Notes: generated by a model from the sequence alone, not told the origin. Counted from the first letter of the stretch, positions 7,342-16,666 are shown. The stretch: 28,483 bases of DNA from Bacillota bacterium (GCA_023411715.1 JAEYOM010000054.1:1-28483); one strand, 5' to 3'. Program-made: numbers and translations.

Positions 7342-8351
7342 GCTGCAAAGAGTATTTGAAGGATCAATTGCCCTGCATCCTCGTCAATGTTTTCTCCGCG
7401 GTCCTGTGCTCCGCCTTTCTCGCATCGGTCAATACCGGAAAAGGAATCATCGGCATACTTCTGGTGATATGGTTTTTAATCCTGATCTGCTATATTAACG
7501 TGCGATACTATTTCCGGAACCGCTATTTCAGAAAAATTCAGTCACAGCTTGTTCATCTGGATCAGAAATTCTTAATTGCGGAAGTCATGGATCGTCCGGA
7601 GCATGCCGATGACCGCTTCTATTACGGCTTATTAAAGGCAGCGAATAAATCCATGATCGAGCAGGTATCCGCGTCCCGGCGGGAGCGAAAAGAATACAAG
7701 GAATATATTGAGCAATGGATACACGATGTGAAAACGCCGATAGCCGCAATGCAGCTTGTCTGTGAAAACAACAAATCCAATACCACGCGAAAACTGTTGA
7801 TCGAGTTGGAAAAAATCAATCATTTTACCCAGCAGGCGCTCTATTACGCCCGAAGCGAAAACGTTGAAAAGGACTATCTGATCAAAGAAACAGTGTTGTC
7901 CGGTATGATCCATCAGGCCATTTCAGAAAACAAACAGCTCTTGCTTCAAAACCACATAGGCATTCAGATCGAGGATTGTGAATGCTCCGTCTATACCGAT
8001 GAAAAATGGATTGGCTTCATCCTGAACCAGTTGATCGCCAACGCGGTAAAATATCGGGCGGAGGAACCGATCCTGAAATTCAGGGCCAACTCGGAGCAGA
8101 ACAAGGTAATTCTTTCCGTCTGCGATAACGGAATCGGAATTCCGGAGAGCGACCTGCCGCGCATCTTTGACAAGGGGTTTACCGGCCAAAACGGACGGAC
8201 GGACAAAAGCTCCACCGGCATCGGACTATACCTCTGCAAGCGTCTGAGCGACAAATTGGGCATCGGCATTTCCGTGGAATCAAACCTGGGGCAAGGCACA
8301 ACGGTAAAATTGAGTTTTCCGAAAGGCGACTTTCAAGAAGTGCAGGATTAA
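7338..8351 (+). CDS. Intramembrane-sensing histidine kinase, BceS-like
   Basis: 337 residues with two closely spaced membrane helices (about 10-31 and 36-56) and almost no outside loop, the hallmark of Bce-type kinases that read the state of their ABC transporter and not the drug itself. The phospho-accepting His is H129 in WIHDVKTPIAAM. The ATPase domain shows the N box NQLIANAVKY, G1 CDNGIGIP and G2 STGIGLYLCKRL. The kinase follows the regulator with a 4-base overlap and precedes the transporter genes. The partnership with the BceAB-like proteins is inferred from family knowledge and gene order. Confidence 0.92.
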   Translation: MSCKEYLKDQLPCILVNVFSAVLCSAFLASVNTGKGIIGILLVIWFLILICYINVRYYFRNRYFRKIQSQLVHLDQKFLIAEVMDRPEHADDRFYYGLLKAANKSMIEQVSASRRERKEYKEYIEQWIHDVKTPIAAMQLVCENNKSNTTRKLLIELEKINHFTQQALYYARSENVEKDYLIKETVLSGMIHQAISENKQLLLQNHIGIQIEDCECSVYTDEKWIGFILNQLIANAVKYRAEEPILKFRANSEQNKVILSVCDNGIGIPESDLPRIFDKGFTGQNGRTDKSSTGIGLYLCKRLSDKLGIGISVESNLGQGTTVKLSFPKGDFQEVQD

Positions 8352-8365
8352 AATTTCTGCACTTC

Positions 8366-8379
8366 TTACATTTTTGTAA
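8366..8379 (+). promoter_or_regulatory. BceR-type operator upstream of the ABC genes
   Basis: TTACA-TTTT-TGTAA matches the known BceR binding consensus TNACA-N4-TGTAA exactly. It lies 15 bases after the kinase stop and about 70 bases before the ATPase start. This is where the phosphorylated regulator would activate the transporter genes. A possible -10 (TACACT at 8401) has no convincing -35, as expected for an activator-dependent promoter. The inverted repeat could also act as a weak hairpin. Confidence 0.75.
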
Positions 8380-8447
8380 GAACTTCGTAAGGAAAGTCGA
8401 TACACTTGGGTCACAAGATCCGTTATGCTGAATGTGAGGTGAAGCAG

Positions 8448-9215
8448 ATGGGACAAATTTTAAGAGTCGAGCATATGGAGAAATACTATGGAAACAAGGG
8501 CAATGTTACCAAAGCCATTGACGATATCTCCTTTGAAGTGCAAAGTGGAGAATTCATTGCCATTATGGGCGCTTCGGGATCGGGTAAAACTACGCTTCTG
8601 AATTGTATCTCCACCATCGACACGGCAAGCGCCGGGCATATTTTTCTGGACAGCACAGACGTCACTGAAATCAATGGAAAAGACATCGCCCGCTTTCGCA
8701 GAGAAAATCTCGGCTTTATTTTTCAGGATTTTAATCTGCTGGACACGCTGACCATAGGCGAAAACATCGCCATGACGCTTACGATTAATAAAGTGCCTGC
8801 CGCCCAAATTGATGAACTGGTCGAACAGATGGCTGCGGCTCTTGATATCCTTCCAATCTTGAACAAGTTTCCCTATCAGGTCTCCGGAGGACAGAAGCAG
8901 CGATGCGCCTGTGCCAGAGCCATGATCAATCACCCGAAGCTGATTCTGGCCGACGAGCCCACCGGAGCTCTGGATAGCCGTTCTTCCCAAATGCTGCTTA
9001 GCACCATGCAGACGATGAATCTGGAACTGAGCGCGACGATCCTGATGGTGACCCACGATGCTTTCACCGCCAGCTATGCAAAGAGAATTCTGATTCTCAA
9101 GGACGGCCGGATCTTCACGGAAATCCTGCGCGGAGAGCAGATGCGGAAAGAGTTGTTTGGCAAGATACTGGACGTGATGTCCCTGTTGGGAGGCGATCTG
9201 TCCGATGTACGTTAA
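8448..9215 (+). CDS. ABC transporter ATPase, BceA-like
   Basis: 255 residues from the ATG at 8448 (GAGGTG upstream); a TTG at 8406 would add 14 residues with no good site. Walker A is GASGSGKTT at 41-49, the Q-loop lies in FIFQDFNLLD, the signature is SGGQKQR, and Walker B is LILADEPTGALD followed by a switch His in THD. It belongs to the MacB/BceA branch that powers removal of peptide antibiotics such as bacitracin or lantibiotics from their membrane lipid targets. It overlaps the permease gene by 11 bases. Confidence 0.93.
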   Translation: MGQILRVEHMEKYYGNKGNVTKAIDDISFEVQSGEFIAIMGASGSGKTTLLNCISTIDTASAGHIFLDSTDVTEINGKDIARFRRENLGFIFQDFNLLDTLTIGENIAMTLTINKVPAAQIDELVEQMAAALDILPILNKFPYQVSGGQKQRCACARAMINHPKLILADEPTGALDSRSSQMLLSTMQTMNLELSATILMVTHDAFTASYAKRILILKDGRIFTEILRGEQMRKELFGKILDVMSLLGGDLSDVR

Positions 9216-11433
9216 ACTGGCTATCCGGAACGTAAAGCGTTCCTCAAATGATTATCTGATCTATTTACTGACCATGGTCTTATCGGTTGGCCTGTTTTAC
9301 GGCTTCCTGTCCATCACGAGCCCTTTCTATAACAGCAGATTGCCAATCCAGATGAATCTGGAATACTTTTCGGATAAAATGAAGATCATCGTACCGCTCA
9401 TAGCCATGCTGCTCGTATTTCTGATTACCTACGTCAACCGCTATATGATAAAGCGGCGGAAAAAGGAATTCGCGCTGCAAATCATCATGGGGATGGAACA
9501 GAGGATGGTCGCATATTTGTTTTTTATCGAAATGCTCCTTATGGGGCTCATCGCCGTCGCATTGGGAATCCTGCTGGGCACACTGATGTCGCAGCTCGTC
9601 AGCGCAATCATCATGACGTCCTTCGGAGAGAGCTACCGAATGTACTTTTCAGTCTATCCCGATACCATCGGATGGACGCTGTTGTTTTTCACCGCCCTGT
9701 TCGTAATAATCGGCTTCGGTAACATTCGCGTGATCCGGAAACAGAAAATCATCGACATGCTGCACGAAGAACAGCAGACCGAAAGCACGGCCACCGTAAA
9801 GGACATGCTTTTCAAATGCCTGATTGTGGCCGCTTGTCTCGCAATAGGAATTTTATATTTATGCATTAACGCAATTTTCCCGGTTTGGAGTAAACTGAGC
9901 GGATCAGCAGTCGAATTGGCGCTGCTTTGTTTTGTGGGAACAGTGACTTTTCTTTTACTGGCTATGAGCTTTTTTATTGCTACCTTCAGATCCAAAAAAG
10001 CGGGCGGTTTGATCGCGGCATTGCTTTCCATCACAAGCGTTGTCTCGGGCGTTTCCCTTCTGAGTATAAACGGTCTGTTTGATGAGATGCTAAGGGCCGG
10101 TATTTTGAGTGGAAGCATCTATACGATGTTCCCGCCGGTACTCGCAATCGGAATGATGCTATTCGGCATAATTGCCGCCTATTACTGCTTCTCATGGCTG
10201 CTGATCCTTGCCAAAAGTAAATCGGTAAGCTTTCGGTACAAGCATCTGTTTCTGCTGGGACAGGTCACTTCCAAGTTAAAAACCAATGCGAATACGATGG
10301 CGGTGCTTACCTGCGTTTTGCTGAGCGCCCTAATCCTGCTCGGTTGGCTTCCAACTGTTACGGGAGAGGTTGACGGCTACCTGAAAGAGAGGTCCATCTA
10401 TGATGTGCAGATTTTTTCGCAGTATGGAGCGGCAAAAAGCATGGAGGAATTGCCAAAGACAAGCATGGATGCTTCCTACATTGACGATTGTCTGAACCGT
10501 GAGGGATACGCTGTGAAAAGCTTTGCAAATGTGGAAACATATTTTTTGAAGAGCAGCGATTTCAATATAAAGATAAAAAAGGATATGCCCTTCCTTGCTG
10601 TGTCGCTCAGCGATTATAACGCGCTGCTCCGTATGTGCGGATATCCCGAAGTCTCCTTACCCGATCACGGATTCGCCGTAGCTTGGTCCAACACAGCCCT
10701 ATTCGATGCGATCAAGCAATTTGATGCGGAACACCCGGTCATTCAGGCGGGAGATGTTACGCTTACAAAGGTTCAGGACGCTGATTATCAGGTAAATGTC
10801 GGCATGGGCATTTTTACGAGCGGCATGGAAGCGGCATATATTTTACCGGATGACGTATGTAAATCGCTGACAATCGCAACGACTTATTATGCAGCCAACA
10901 CCATGAAGCCGCTCAGTTTTAGCAGTGCTGAAAAGATAGATGATGCAGTAAGCCAATGGATGGAGCATTCGGAGACCTCCCCCAAAGAGGGCGGGTCTAT
11001 CCGATTGAAAACGCTTCAATTGAACGAGGGAATCTCGAATTCCTTAATGCTCAGGCTGGGAGGCACATACACAAGTTTGATCCTGATCGTCATATGCTTT
11101 ACGGTTTTGGCCTTGCAGCAGTTGATGGACGCCACAGAGCATAAACGGCGTTTTCAAATTATTGAAGATTTGGGTGTTGACCAAAAGCAGATCGGTTCAG
11201 CCATCCGCCAGCAAATGTCCATTTGGTTTGGAACCCCGGTATTAATTGCGTTTTTGGGAGCTGGAGCGGGGCTTGTATACCTCATCTCGATAAACTACCG
11301 CAGTTTTATTCCATATATGACGGTTAATCAGGTAATTACAAACATTTTGGAAGTCTATGGCGTTTTTTTGATCGTTTTGATTTGTTATTTTATTGCGACC
11401 TTTGTTCTTTTCAGAAGGAACATAGAAAAATAG
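9205..11433 (+). CDS. ABC transporter permease, BceB-like (FtsX fold)
   Basis: 742 residues with the ten-helix plan of BceB-type permeases: an N-terminal helix, FtsX-like helices to about residue 390, a large outside domain (about 390-615) and three helices at the C-terminus (about 625-738). The outside domain is the likely drug or lipid II sensor. The start overlaps the ATPase gene, so the two are co-translated. BceB proteins also signal to the kinase, making the four-gene set a closed detection and detoxification circuit. Specificity cannot be read from sequence. Confidence 0.92.
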   Translation: MYVKLAIRNVKRSSNDYLIYLLTMVLSVGLFYGFLSITSPFYNSRLPIQMNLEYFSDKMKIIVPLIAMLLVFLITYVNRYMIKRRKKEFALQIIMGMEQRMVAYLFFIEMLLMGLIAVALGILLGTLMSQLVSAIIMTSFGESYRMYFSVYPDTIGWTLLFFTALFVIIGFGNIRVIRKQKIIDMLHEEQQTESTATVKDMLFKCLIVAACLAIGILYLCINAIFPVWSKLSGSAVELALLCFVGTVTFLLLAMSFFIATFRSKKAGGLIAALLSITSVVSGVSLLSINGLFDEMLRAGILSGSIYTMFPPVLAIGMMLFGIIAAYYCFSWLLILAKSKSVSFRYKHLFLLGQVTSKLKTNANTMAVLTCVLLSALILLGWLPTVTGEVDGYLKERSIYDVQIFSQYGAAKSMEELPKTSMDASYIDDCLNREGYAVKSFANVETYFLKSSDFNIKIKKDMPFLAVSLSDYNALLRMCGYPEVSLPDHGFAVAWSNTALFDAIKQFDAEHPVIQAGDVTLTKVQDADYQVNVGMGIFTSGMEAAYILPDDVCKSLTIATTYYAANTMKPLSFSSAEKIDDAVSQWMEHSETSPKEGGSIRLKTLQLNEGISNSLMLRLGGTYTSLILIVICFTVLALQQLMDATEHKRRFQIIEDLGVDQKQIGSAIRQQMSIWFGTPVLIAFLGAGAGLVYLISINYRSFIPYMTVNQVITNILEVYGVFLIVLICYFIATFVLFRRNIEK

Positions 11434-11436
11434 ATA

Positions 11437-11465
11437 AAAAGCTGTCCATTTGCAGGACAGCTTTT
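11437..11465. terminator. Strong bidirectional terminator
   Basis: AAAAGCTGTCC (11437-11447) and GGACAGCTTTT (11455-11465) form a perfect 11-bp stem with a 7-base loop. A/T-rich tracts lie on both sides, so it can stop the Bce operon from the left and lemA from the right. Confidence 0.88.
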
Positions 11466-11519
11466 AGTAGCTGTTATCAGCTTCAATATTTCGAAAGCAG
11501 ATGTTCATCGTGCAACTCG

Positions 11520-12074
11520 TCAGAACTGTATTTTCGGAGCGGCCGACTCGTTCTCATCAATGGTGAAGAAGGGCTCTTCCAAGAAATTGTTACGATTGGC
11601 GAAGATGTTCATGGGGAACATCTGTATGGCGTTGTTGTACTCCATTACGACGTCGTTGTAAAACTGGCGTGCAAACATGATCTTATCCTCGGCCTTTGAA
11701 AGCTCGTGCTGGAGCTCCTGGAAATTGGAGTTTGCTTTCAGATCAGGATAAGCCTCAGTCACCGCGAACAGCCTGCTCAGCCCCTGTGTTAGCTCGCCGT
11801 TGGCCTTCATGACATCCTGATGTGAACCTGAGGCCATATAATTGTTCCTTGCCTGCATTACGGCTTCAAAGGTCTGCTTCTCATGCGCGGCATATCCTTT
11901 CACAGTTTCCATGAGATTCGGTATAAGATCGAATCTCCTCTTGAGCTGAACATCTATTTGGCTCCATGAATTCGCCACCTTGTTCCGCTTGCCGATGAGG
12001 CTGTTATAAGAGCCTATCGCAAATATTACGACTGCCAGGACAACCAGGACTAAAATTATCAGGAATGGTACCAT
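11520..12074 (-). CDS. lemA: LemA family membrane protein
   Basis: 184 residues; start ATG behind AAAGGAGG. One N-terminal membrane helix (about 4-22) precedes a helical domain with the family pattern YNSLIGKRNKVANSWSQIDV, LKRRFDLIPNLMETVKGYA and EHE/YNDVVMEYNN-like segments. LemA proteins are widespread small membrane proteins whose biochemical role is unsettled. They very often sit beside DUF2207 or TPM-domain genes, as here, suggesting a shared envelope function. The gene lies about 190 bases downstream of the DUF2207 gene on the same strand. Confidence 0.92.
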   Translation of the reverse strand: MVPFLIILVLVVLAVVIFAIGSYNSLIGKRNKVANSWSQIDVQLKRRFDLIPNLMETVKGYAAHEKQTFEAVMQARNNYMASGSHQDVMKANGELTQGLSRLFAVTEAYPDLKANSNFQELQHELSKAEDKIMFARQFYNDVVMEYNNAIQMFPMNIFANRNNFLEEPFFTIDENESAAPKIQF

Positions 12075-12171
12075 TAAAATATCCTCCTTTGAATTTTTTT
12101 ATCAAACCTGCCGTTCTTAACAGCAGGATCGTGACATAACGATGTACCTATTTTTACAATTCCGCACTATA

Positions 12172-12213
12172 CGCACAATGCCCGTACAAAGGCCGCACAA
12201 TGCCTGTACAATG
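12172..12213. repeat. Two 20-bp direct repeats between DUF2207 and lemA
   Basis: CGCACAATGCCCGTACAAAG (12172-12191) and CGCACAATGCCTGTACAATG (12194-12213) differ at two positions and have a 22-base period, about two helical turns. This fits side-by-side protein binding in the region upstream of lemA. No regulator is known to me for the sequence. Confidence 0.55.
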
Positions 12214-12264
12214 TTCCAGCCCGCTGGGCCGCGCCTGCTCTGTGTCCGCTAACAAACGCGCCCT

Positions 12265-14202
12265 CTAGAACGCGCCGGCTCCTCCTCCGCCACCGCCGCC
12301 GCCGGAGCTGCCGCCGCTGAAACCGCCGCCGCCCCCGGAAGCCGATGAGTTGGTCGAATTCGCTACCGAGAATGCGTTGTTGATCGCGTTATCAACTGAA
12401 TTCACGGTCATATCGAAAGCATTTGTAAACGCCGCGAAATTGTTGAAGCTGTATCCGTACATAAAGGTCAGGTGATTATTCTGCAGGTCTGTATCAGTGA
12501 ACACGAGAGGAAGCTGTCGGATAACTTCCTTTGCGACTCCGAGCGAGATAGCATACACCAGATAGTGCTCCCACATAACTATCGAAGGCATCTCGGCCTT
12601 TTCCAGGTTGCTGAAATCCTTCAGGAAATTCTTGAAGGCACGCCACATCGCGTGCTGTTCGTTACCGTAAGCGGTACGTCTTTTGAGCCTCACGGAGAAG
12701 ATCAGGAGGATGATCGCCTGGATCACCAAAGCTGCGCCAAAGGCTGATTTTAAAGCAGTGATGACCAGGATTCCAAGTCCGAGCCAGGCAAGCGAGGAAA
12801 GTATTCCAATCAGCCGGCCAGTAGCACAGGTCTCGTCAAAGAAATTATTTTTGCCGGCTTCCTCCTTGGCAAGGCTTTGCCATTTCGAATAGTCCTCGGT
12901 AAAATGGCTTGCGCCCGAGGTCGATCTGCAATAGTCTGAAATGTCGTCCAGACGTACGCTATATCCGTTTCCGACCCTGCCCAGAAACCAGTCCATCAGG
13001 AAAGCCTCATGCCTTTTAAGGCTCACATTGGGCGCCTGCGGGTTGATTGCGAGGCTGTAGTCCTGCACCTCTTTATCCTTGAAGAACCCGTGCTTGACAT
13101 AGGTGTCATTGTTGAGCAGGAGCTGTTCCTTCCTGACAAGATCCATCAGCGTTGCCGTTATATCGCGCGTATCTACGCTGCCCATCGACATGAGCACGCT
13201 CATTTCGGCGGGAGTATATTCGCCGGGGAGTTCCCTGTAGTATTTACCTTCGAAATTATGTTTAAGTTCCTTGTCATATTTGAAATAGAGCCAGAATATC
13301 AGCACGAACCACAGGCAGAACATCGTTATGCCGATTGCATTGCCTATGGGCCTTAGCGCCGCATCCCTTTTCCGGATGGCTTCCTGCTCCTTCTGGTATT
13401 TCTCTACCTCGCGGCGCGCTTCCTCCCTTTGGTTGTTAGCGTCTTCCGCAAGCTGCTTTTCATTAGCCAGTATCCTCGGAAGAGCATCCTTATTTACGAC
13501 TCTGCCTGATTGCGGTATCAGCGAGGTGGGGAACAGCACGAGCGTCTCCATCCATTTTCCCGGAGGAAGGTAATCCAGCGTGAATTGCACGTTCCTTCCA
13601 TCGATTATTTTGCTGTTGCCTGTCAGCGGACCATGGGCATATACCCTGATATCGCTTGCAGAAGCGCCTTCGGGCAGCTGAATGTTTATTATTATGCTGC
13701 TATAAGCCACATCATGGTTAGCGTCTATTATCTTTCTGTTGAATTCCGCAATATCGTTATACCTGGTACAGACATTGAGGAAGGTATATCTGTAAATGAA
13801 AGTTTTACTTTGGTCGCTCGATTTCTCATAGACCTTGAAACGCTTCAGATCGCCTTCCGTTACAATGTTGTATGTCCCGGACTGGCCTTCGGCGTCGAGG
13901 CTGCTTTCCGAATTTACGGACAGCTCCCTTTCAGTGCCGTTGTCGTCTACATATACCTTGACTCCTTGTATTCCATCCGTATCGCTGAAGTCGATATCAC
14001 GAAAAACTCCGTTGAAGCTCCCGTTGAACCGGTAGGTGAGCCTCTCCTCGATATTTGCGGAGCCGTCGGGCTGCACGCTTACATTTACGTTATACCCCTC
14101 GATAGTGTAGTACCTTGAGTCGGCGTTGACCGTCAAACCGTATGAAAACACCACCAATAGCGTGACAGCCGCAAGGATCAGCGATGTCAGTTTCTTTTTC
14201 AT
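12265..14202 (-). CDS. DUF2207 membrane protein with Gly-rich tail
   Basis: 645 residues from the ATG at 14202 behind AGGAGG; an upstream in-frame start would place 12 unlikely residues before the signal peptide. The order is a signal peptide (1 to about 27, ending VNA), an extracellular DUF2207 domain (YYTIEGYNVNVSVQPDGSANIEE...) to about 240, a charged coiled-coil stretch (about 250-280), a membrane helix (about 286-308), a cytoplasmic region, two adjacent helices (about 462-505) and a final Gly/Ser-rich tail ending GGGGGGGGAGAF. That low-complexity tail is typical of this family. Molecular role unknown. Pairing with LemA is common and points to envelope maintenance. Confidence 0.88.
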   Translation of the reverse strand: MKKKLTSLILAAVTLLVVFSYGLTVNADSRYYTIEGYNVNVSVQPDGSANIEERLTYRFNGSFNGVFRDIDFSDTDGIQGVKVYVDDNGTERELSVNSESSLDAEGQSGTYNIVTEGDLKRFKVYEKSSDQSKTFIYRYTFLNVCTRYNDIAEFNRKIIDANHDVAYSSIIINIQLPEGASASDIRVYAHGPLTGNSKIIDGRNVQFTLDYLPPGKWMETLVLFPTSLIPQSGRVVNKDALPRILANEKQLAEDANNQREEARREVEKYQKEQEAIRKRDAALRPIGNAIGITMFCLWFVLIFWLYFKYDKELKHNFEGKYYRELPGEYTPAEMSVLMSMGSVDTRDITATLMDLVRKEQLLLNNDTYVKHGFFKDKEVQDYSLAINPQAPNVSLKRHEAFLMDWFLGRVGNGYSVRLDDISDYCRSTSGASHFTEDYSKWQSLAKEEAGKNNFFDETCATGRLIGILSSLAWLGLGILVITALKSAFGAALVIQAIILLIFSVRLKRRTAYGNEQHAMWRAFKNFLKDFSNLEKAEMPSIVMWEHYLVYAISLGVAKEVIRQLPLVFTDTDLQNNHLTFMYGYSFNNFAAFTNAFDMTVNSVDNAINNAFSVANSTNSSASGGGGGFSGGSSGGGGGGGGAGAF

Positions 14203-14403
14203 CAAAAACCTCCTGTCGTATGGTGCCGGACAGTTCATTTCGTTCCGCCCGTTTAGATTCTACCACATTATACTTTATATTTATAATGTTTGTTTTCTGT
14301 TTTAATCCACTTTATGATGCAATTTTCCGTTTATTCTTCCCGTATCGATATTACATATAACAGCGCCTGTGACAGAGCAGGGGGCCCGTAGCCATATAAA
14401 TGT
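14203..14403. other. Intergenic region upstream of the DUF2207 gene
   Basis: AT-rich, with TATAAT-like boxes on the minus strand near 14265-14285, one of which probably serves DUF2207. I could not place a convincing matched -35. No gene is visible. Confidence 0.4.
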
Positions 14404-14446
14404 AAAAAGAAGGGTCCTGCTAATACTTTAATAAGCGGAACCCTTC
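14404..14446 (-). terminator. Terminator of the ACP/KAS III/SDR operon
   Basis: On the minus strand GAAGGGTTCCGC pairs with GCAGGACCCTTC (one mismatch and one wobble) and TTTTT follows. It lies about 30 bases after the SDR stop. Confidence 0.75.
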
Positions 14447-14474
14447 GGCAGCGCCGCGATATGGCAATTCGATT

Positions 14475-15236
14475 CTAATGCGCCGTATATCCTCCGTCAA
14501 CGATCATGGATGTACCTGTGATAAACCCGGAAGCATCGCTGAGCAGAAAAGCAGCCGCGTGGGCAACGTCTGCGGGTTTTCCGATTCCCAGAACCTGTCT
14601 CTTCAATAGTTCGGCTTCAAAATCCTTATTATTGACGATTTCCTTTAATCCGTCATATATTTTAGTTCCTATTATAGCGGGAGCAACTGAGTTAATTCTT
14701 ATTTTCTTTGGGGCGAGCTCCAGCGCCATGGATTTGATAGCGCTTTCAAGAGCTCCCTTGCTTGCGCAATATGCAGTCAGGCCTCTGGCGCCCACCTTGC
14801 TAGATATGGATGAAATGGCAACTATACTGCCGCCGTTATTATTATTCTTGCGTTTTGAAAAATGCTTCGCAAGCTCTACGAAGGAAAAAAAGTTTACTGA
14901 CATGATGCCTCCCAAATCGCTTAATTTTAAGTACTGCAAAGGCATGGTTTGGGATATGCCCGCCGAATGCACCAGCCCGTTGAGCTTTAACCCGTTGGTA
15001 CAGACATTGTCCATCACGCTTTCAATTGTATCAGGATTGTTAAAGTCCAGCAGGTAATAGGAATGATTGCCGGGTTCGAGCTCGTTATATGTTTCCTTCA
15101 ACCTTTCCTCGTTTCTTGCCACCATAATGACGCTGGCGCCCAGTCTGCTTAAAAGGATGGCGATCTCCCTGCCGATACCGGAGGAAGCGCCTGTGACCAT
15201 AATATTTTTCCCGCTCAGATCCAATGGATTTACCAT
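14475..15236 (-). CDS. Short-chain dehydrogenase/reductase, FabG-like ketoreductase
   Basis: 253 residues; start ATG 6 bases after the KAS III stop. The nucleotide-binding motif TGASSGIG is at 15-22, HSAG at 90-93, and the catalytic set is N115, S143, Y156 and K160 (YCASK). The C-terminus ends with GTSMIVDGGYTAH, the classic FabG-type ending. An Arg at 41 after the second strand (VARNEERL) favours NADPH. Next to a KAS III and an ACP, the likely reaction is reduction of 3-ketoacyl-ACP to 3-hydroxyacyl-ACP. The substrate is inferred from neighbours; SDR sequence alone does not fix it. Confidence 0.88.
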   Translation of the reverse strand: MVNPLDLSGKNIMVTGASSGIGREIAILLSRLGASVIMVARNEERLKETYNELEPGNHSYYLLDFNNPDTIESVMDNVCTNGLKLNGLVHSAGISQTMPLQYLKLSDLGGIMSVNFFSFVELAKHFSKRKNNNNGGSIVAISSISSKVGARGLTAYCASKGALESAIKSMALELAPKKIRINSVAPAIIGTKIYDGLKEIVNNKDFEAELLKRQVLGIGKPADVAHAAAFLLSDASGFITGTSMIVDGGYTAH

Positions 15237-15242
15237 TTAATC

Positions 15243-16289
15243 TCATCCCTCTTTATAATAGTCATTGGTGTATATCATCGGGAGGCAAACAGATTTATCC
15301 ATTTCCAGGTAAATGCCCCCCCAGGACAGGCCGATACCGAAGCCGCATAAAAATAATTTTAACGTTCCGCTTGATTCCTCGTTCCCCAGCGCGTCTACAA
15401 GGGTTATAGGGATGGACTCTCCGCTTGTATTGCCGTACCTTTCAATAGATAAAGGCACTTTTTCCATGGGCAGGTTCAATTTTTTTGCCAGATGCCTTAG
15501 AATAAAACGATTGGCCTGGTGGAACACATACATATCTACATCGTTCATATCAATATTGTATTGGGACATGAAGCTTTCAATAGTCCGGGGAACATCTGTT
15601 ATGGTGAAAGAGAAAATGGCTGATCCATTCATGGAGAGTTCGTATTCTGATCCATCCACGTCTTTTCTGCTCCTGCTCCTTGCATGACCGGCAGGAACAA
15701 TGATATTTTTGTAACCGCTTCCCTTAGTCTTCAAAAAGTATTTTATATTTTTCCCAACTGATCTTTCCAGTGCAGTGGCAGATCCTCCATCGCCAAAAAT
15801 CATGGCTGTTGCGCTGTCATTCTGGTTAATCCCGTAGTTGCTGGTATCACCAACAAGCAGGAGTACTCTGTTAAGATCCTGAGTCGAGATCATGGTAGCC
15901 GCCAGCCAGACACCGTAAACATATCCTGAGCATCCCAGATTTACATCAAAGGCAATACAATCTTCGCTGAGCCCCAGCCTGTGCTGCAGAACGCAGGCGC
16001 TCGACGGCACTGCATAATCGGGTGTTTGAGTGATGAGGATCAAAGCGTCAACGGAAGAAGGCTCCCAGCCCAATTTTTCCAGCAGCCTTGTTGCTGCGGC
16101 ATGGCACAAATCCGAGGTGCATTGCTCATCCAGAGCCACATACCTGGTTTCTACACCTGTCATATTAATAAATTTCCGGACATTTTCTTCCCCGAATACT
16201 TCGTTATATTCCTCGTTTTTTACTATATGATTGGGTACTGCACATGCTATTCCTTTGATTTCCACATCTTTCAATATTCCTGTTGCCAA
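15243..16289 (-). CDS. Beta-ketoacyl-ACP synthase III (KAS III / FabH-like)
   Basis: 348 residues from a TTG start behind GAGGTGAG, 11 bases after the ACP stop. The thiolase-fold catalytic triad is visible: C120 in NLGCSGYVYG, H257 in VFHQAN and N287 in YGNTSGESIP. KAS III enzymes condense an acyl-CoA primer with malonyl-ACP. Somewhat longer than housekeeping FabH (about 320) and placed beside a private ACP, it is probably a pathway-specific enzyme. No KAS I/II or chain-length factor is nearby, so one round of condensation is the simplest reading. Primer and product are unknown. Confidence 0.92.
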   Translation of the reverse strand: MATGILKDVEIKGIACAVPNHIVKNEEYNEVFGEENVRKFINMTGVETRYVALDEQCTSDLCHAAATRLLEKLGWEPSSVDALILITQTPDYAVPSSACVLQHRLGLSEDCIAFDVNLGCSGYVYGVWLAATMISTQDLNRVLLLVGDTSNYGINQNDSATAMIFGDGGSATALERSVGKNIKYFLKTKGSGYKNIIVPAGHARSRSRKDVDGSEYELSMNGSAIFSFTITDVPRTIESFMSQYNIDMNDVDMYVFHQANRFILRHLAKKLNLPMEKVPLSIERYGNTSGESIPITLVDALGNEESSGTLKLFLCGFGIGLSWGGIYLEMDKSVCLPMIYTNDYYKEG

Positions 16290-16300
16290 TTGCTCTCACC

Positions 16301-16519
16301 TCATCCCATTTTATCAGTGATGTCCCTTACCGTTTTAAACCCTTTAACTTCCTCCGGTGTGAGTTCCTTTTTGAACATGCTGTCAAACATGGCAATTGTG
16401 GTTATGGAAGCTATCGAATCCCATTCGGCGAGCTGATCCAGTACAGTTTCCTCTTCTAGAGTATCCTGTTCGACGTCCAGTATATTTTCGAGAATATTCA
16501 ACTTTTCCTTAATGTCCAT
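16301..16519 (-). CDS. Stand-alone acyl carrier protein
   Basis: 72 residues; start ATG behind AAGGAGAG. The phosphopantetheine attachment site is S35 in WDSIAS, and helix III ends with the FKTVRDI pattern common in carrier proteins. It is acidic and short, as expected. The W-D-S variant differs from the DSL of most primary-metabolism ACPs and is common in dedicated ACPs of secondary or polysaccharide-modifying pathways (family knowledge). It is first in the minus-strand set before KAS III and SDR. No phosphopantetheinyl transferase lies nearby, so the host enzyme must activate it. Confidence 0.93.
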   Translation of the reverse strand: MDIKEKLNILENILDVEQDTLEEETVLDQLAEWDSIASITTIAMFDSMFKKELTPEEVKGFKTVRDITDKMG

Positions 16520-16566
16520 AGAAAACTCTCCTTCTAGTCAAAATGAAAATATTATGCCAGGGTATA

Positions 16567-16594
16567 ATGTAAAATGGTTGCATTTACTTTACAT
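16567..16594. promoter_or_regulatory. Inverted repeat ATGTAAA/TTTACAT upstream of the ACP operon
   Basis: ATGTAAA (16567-16573) and TTTACAT (16588-16594) are perfect inverted copies 14 bases apart, about 50-75 bases upstream of the ACP start. Related TTACAT/ATGTAA words occur in the divergent control region at 18080-18184, so a shared regulator is possible. Confidence 0.4.
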
Positions 16595-16666
16595 AATAGA
16601 GTATGCTGCTTTTTTAAAATGTGTGAAGTATTTGCCAGAACATCCGAAACAGTGAATATGCCGGCA

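Noticed and set aside
13510..14118. 202-codon plus-strand frame over the DUF2207 gene
   Set aside because: Antisense to a gene with signal peptide and family motifs; no start signal.
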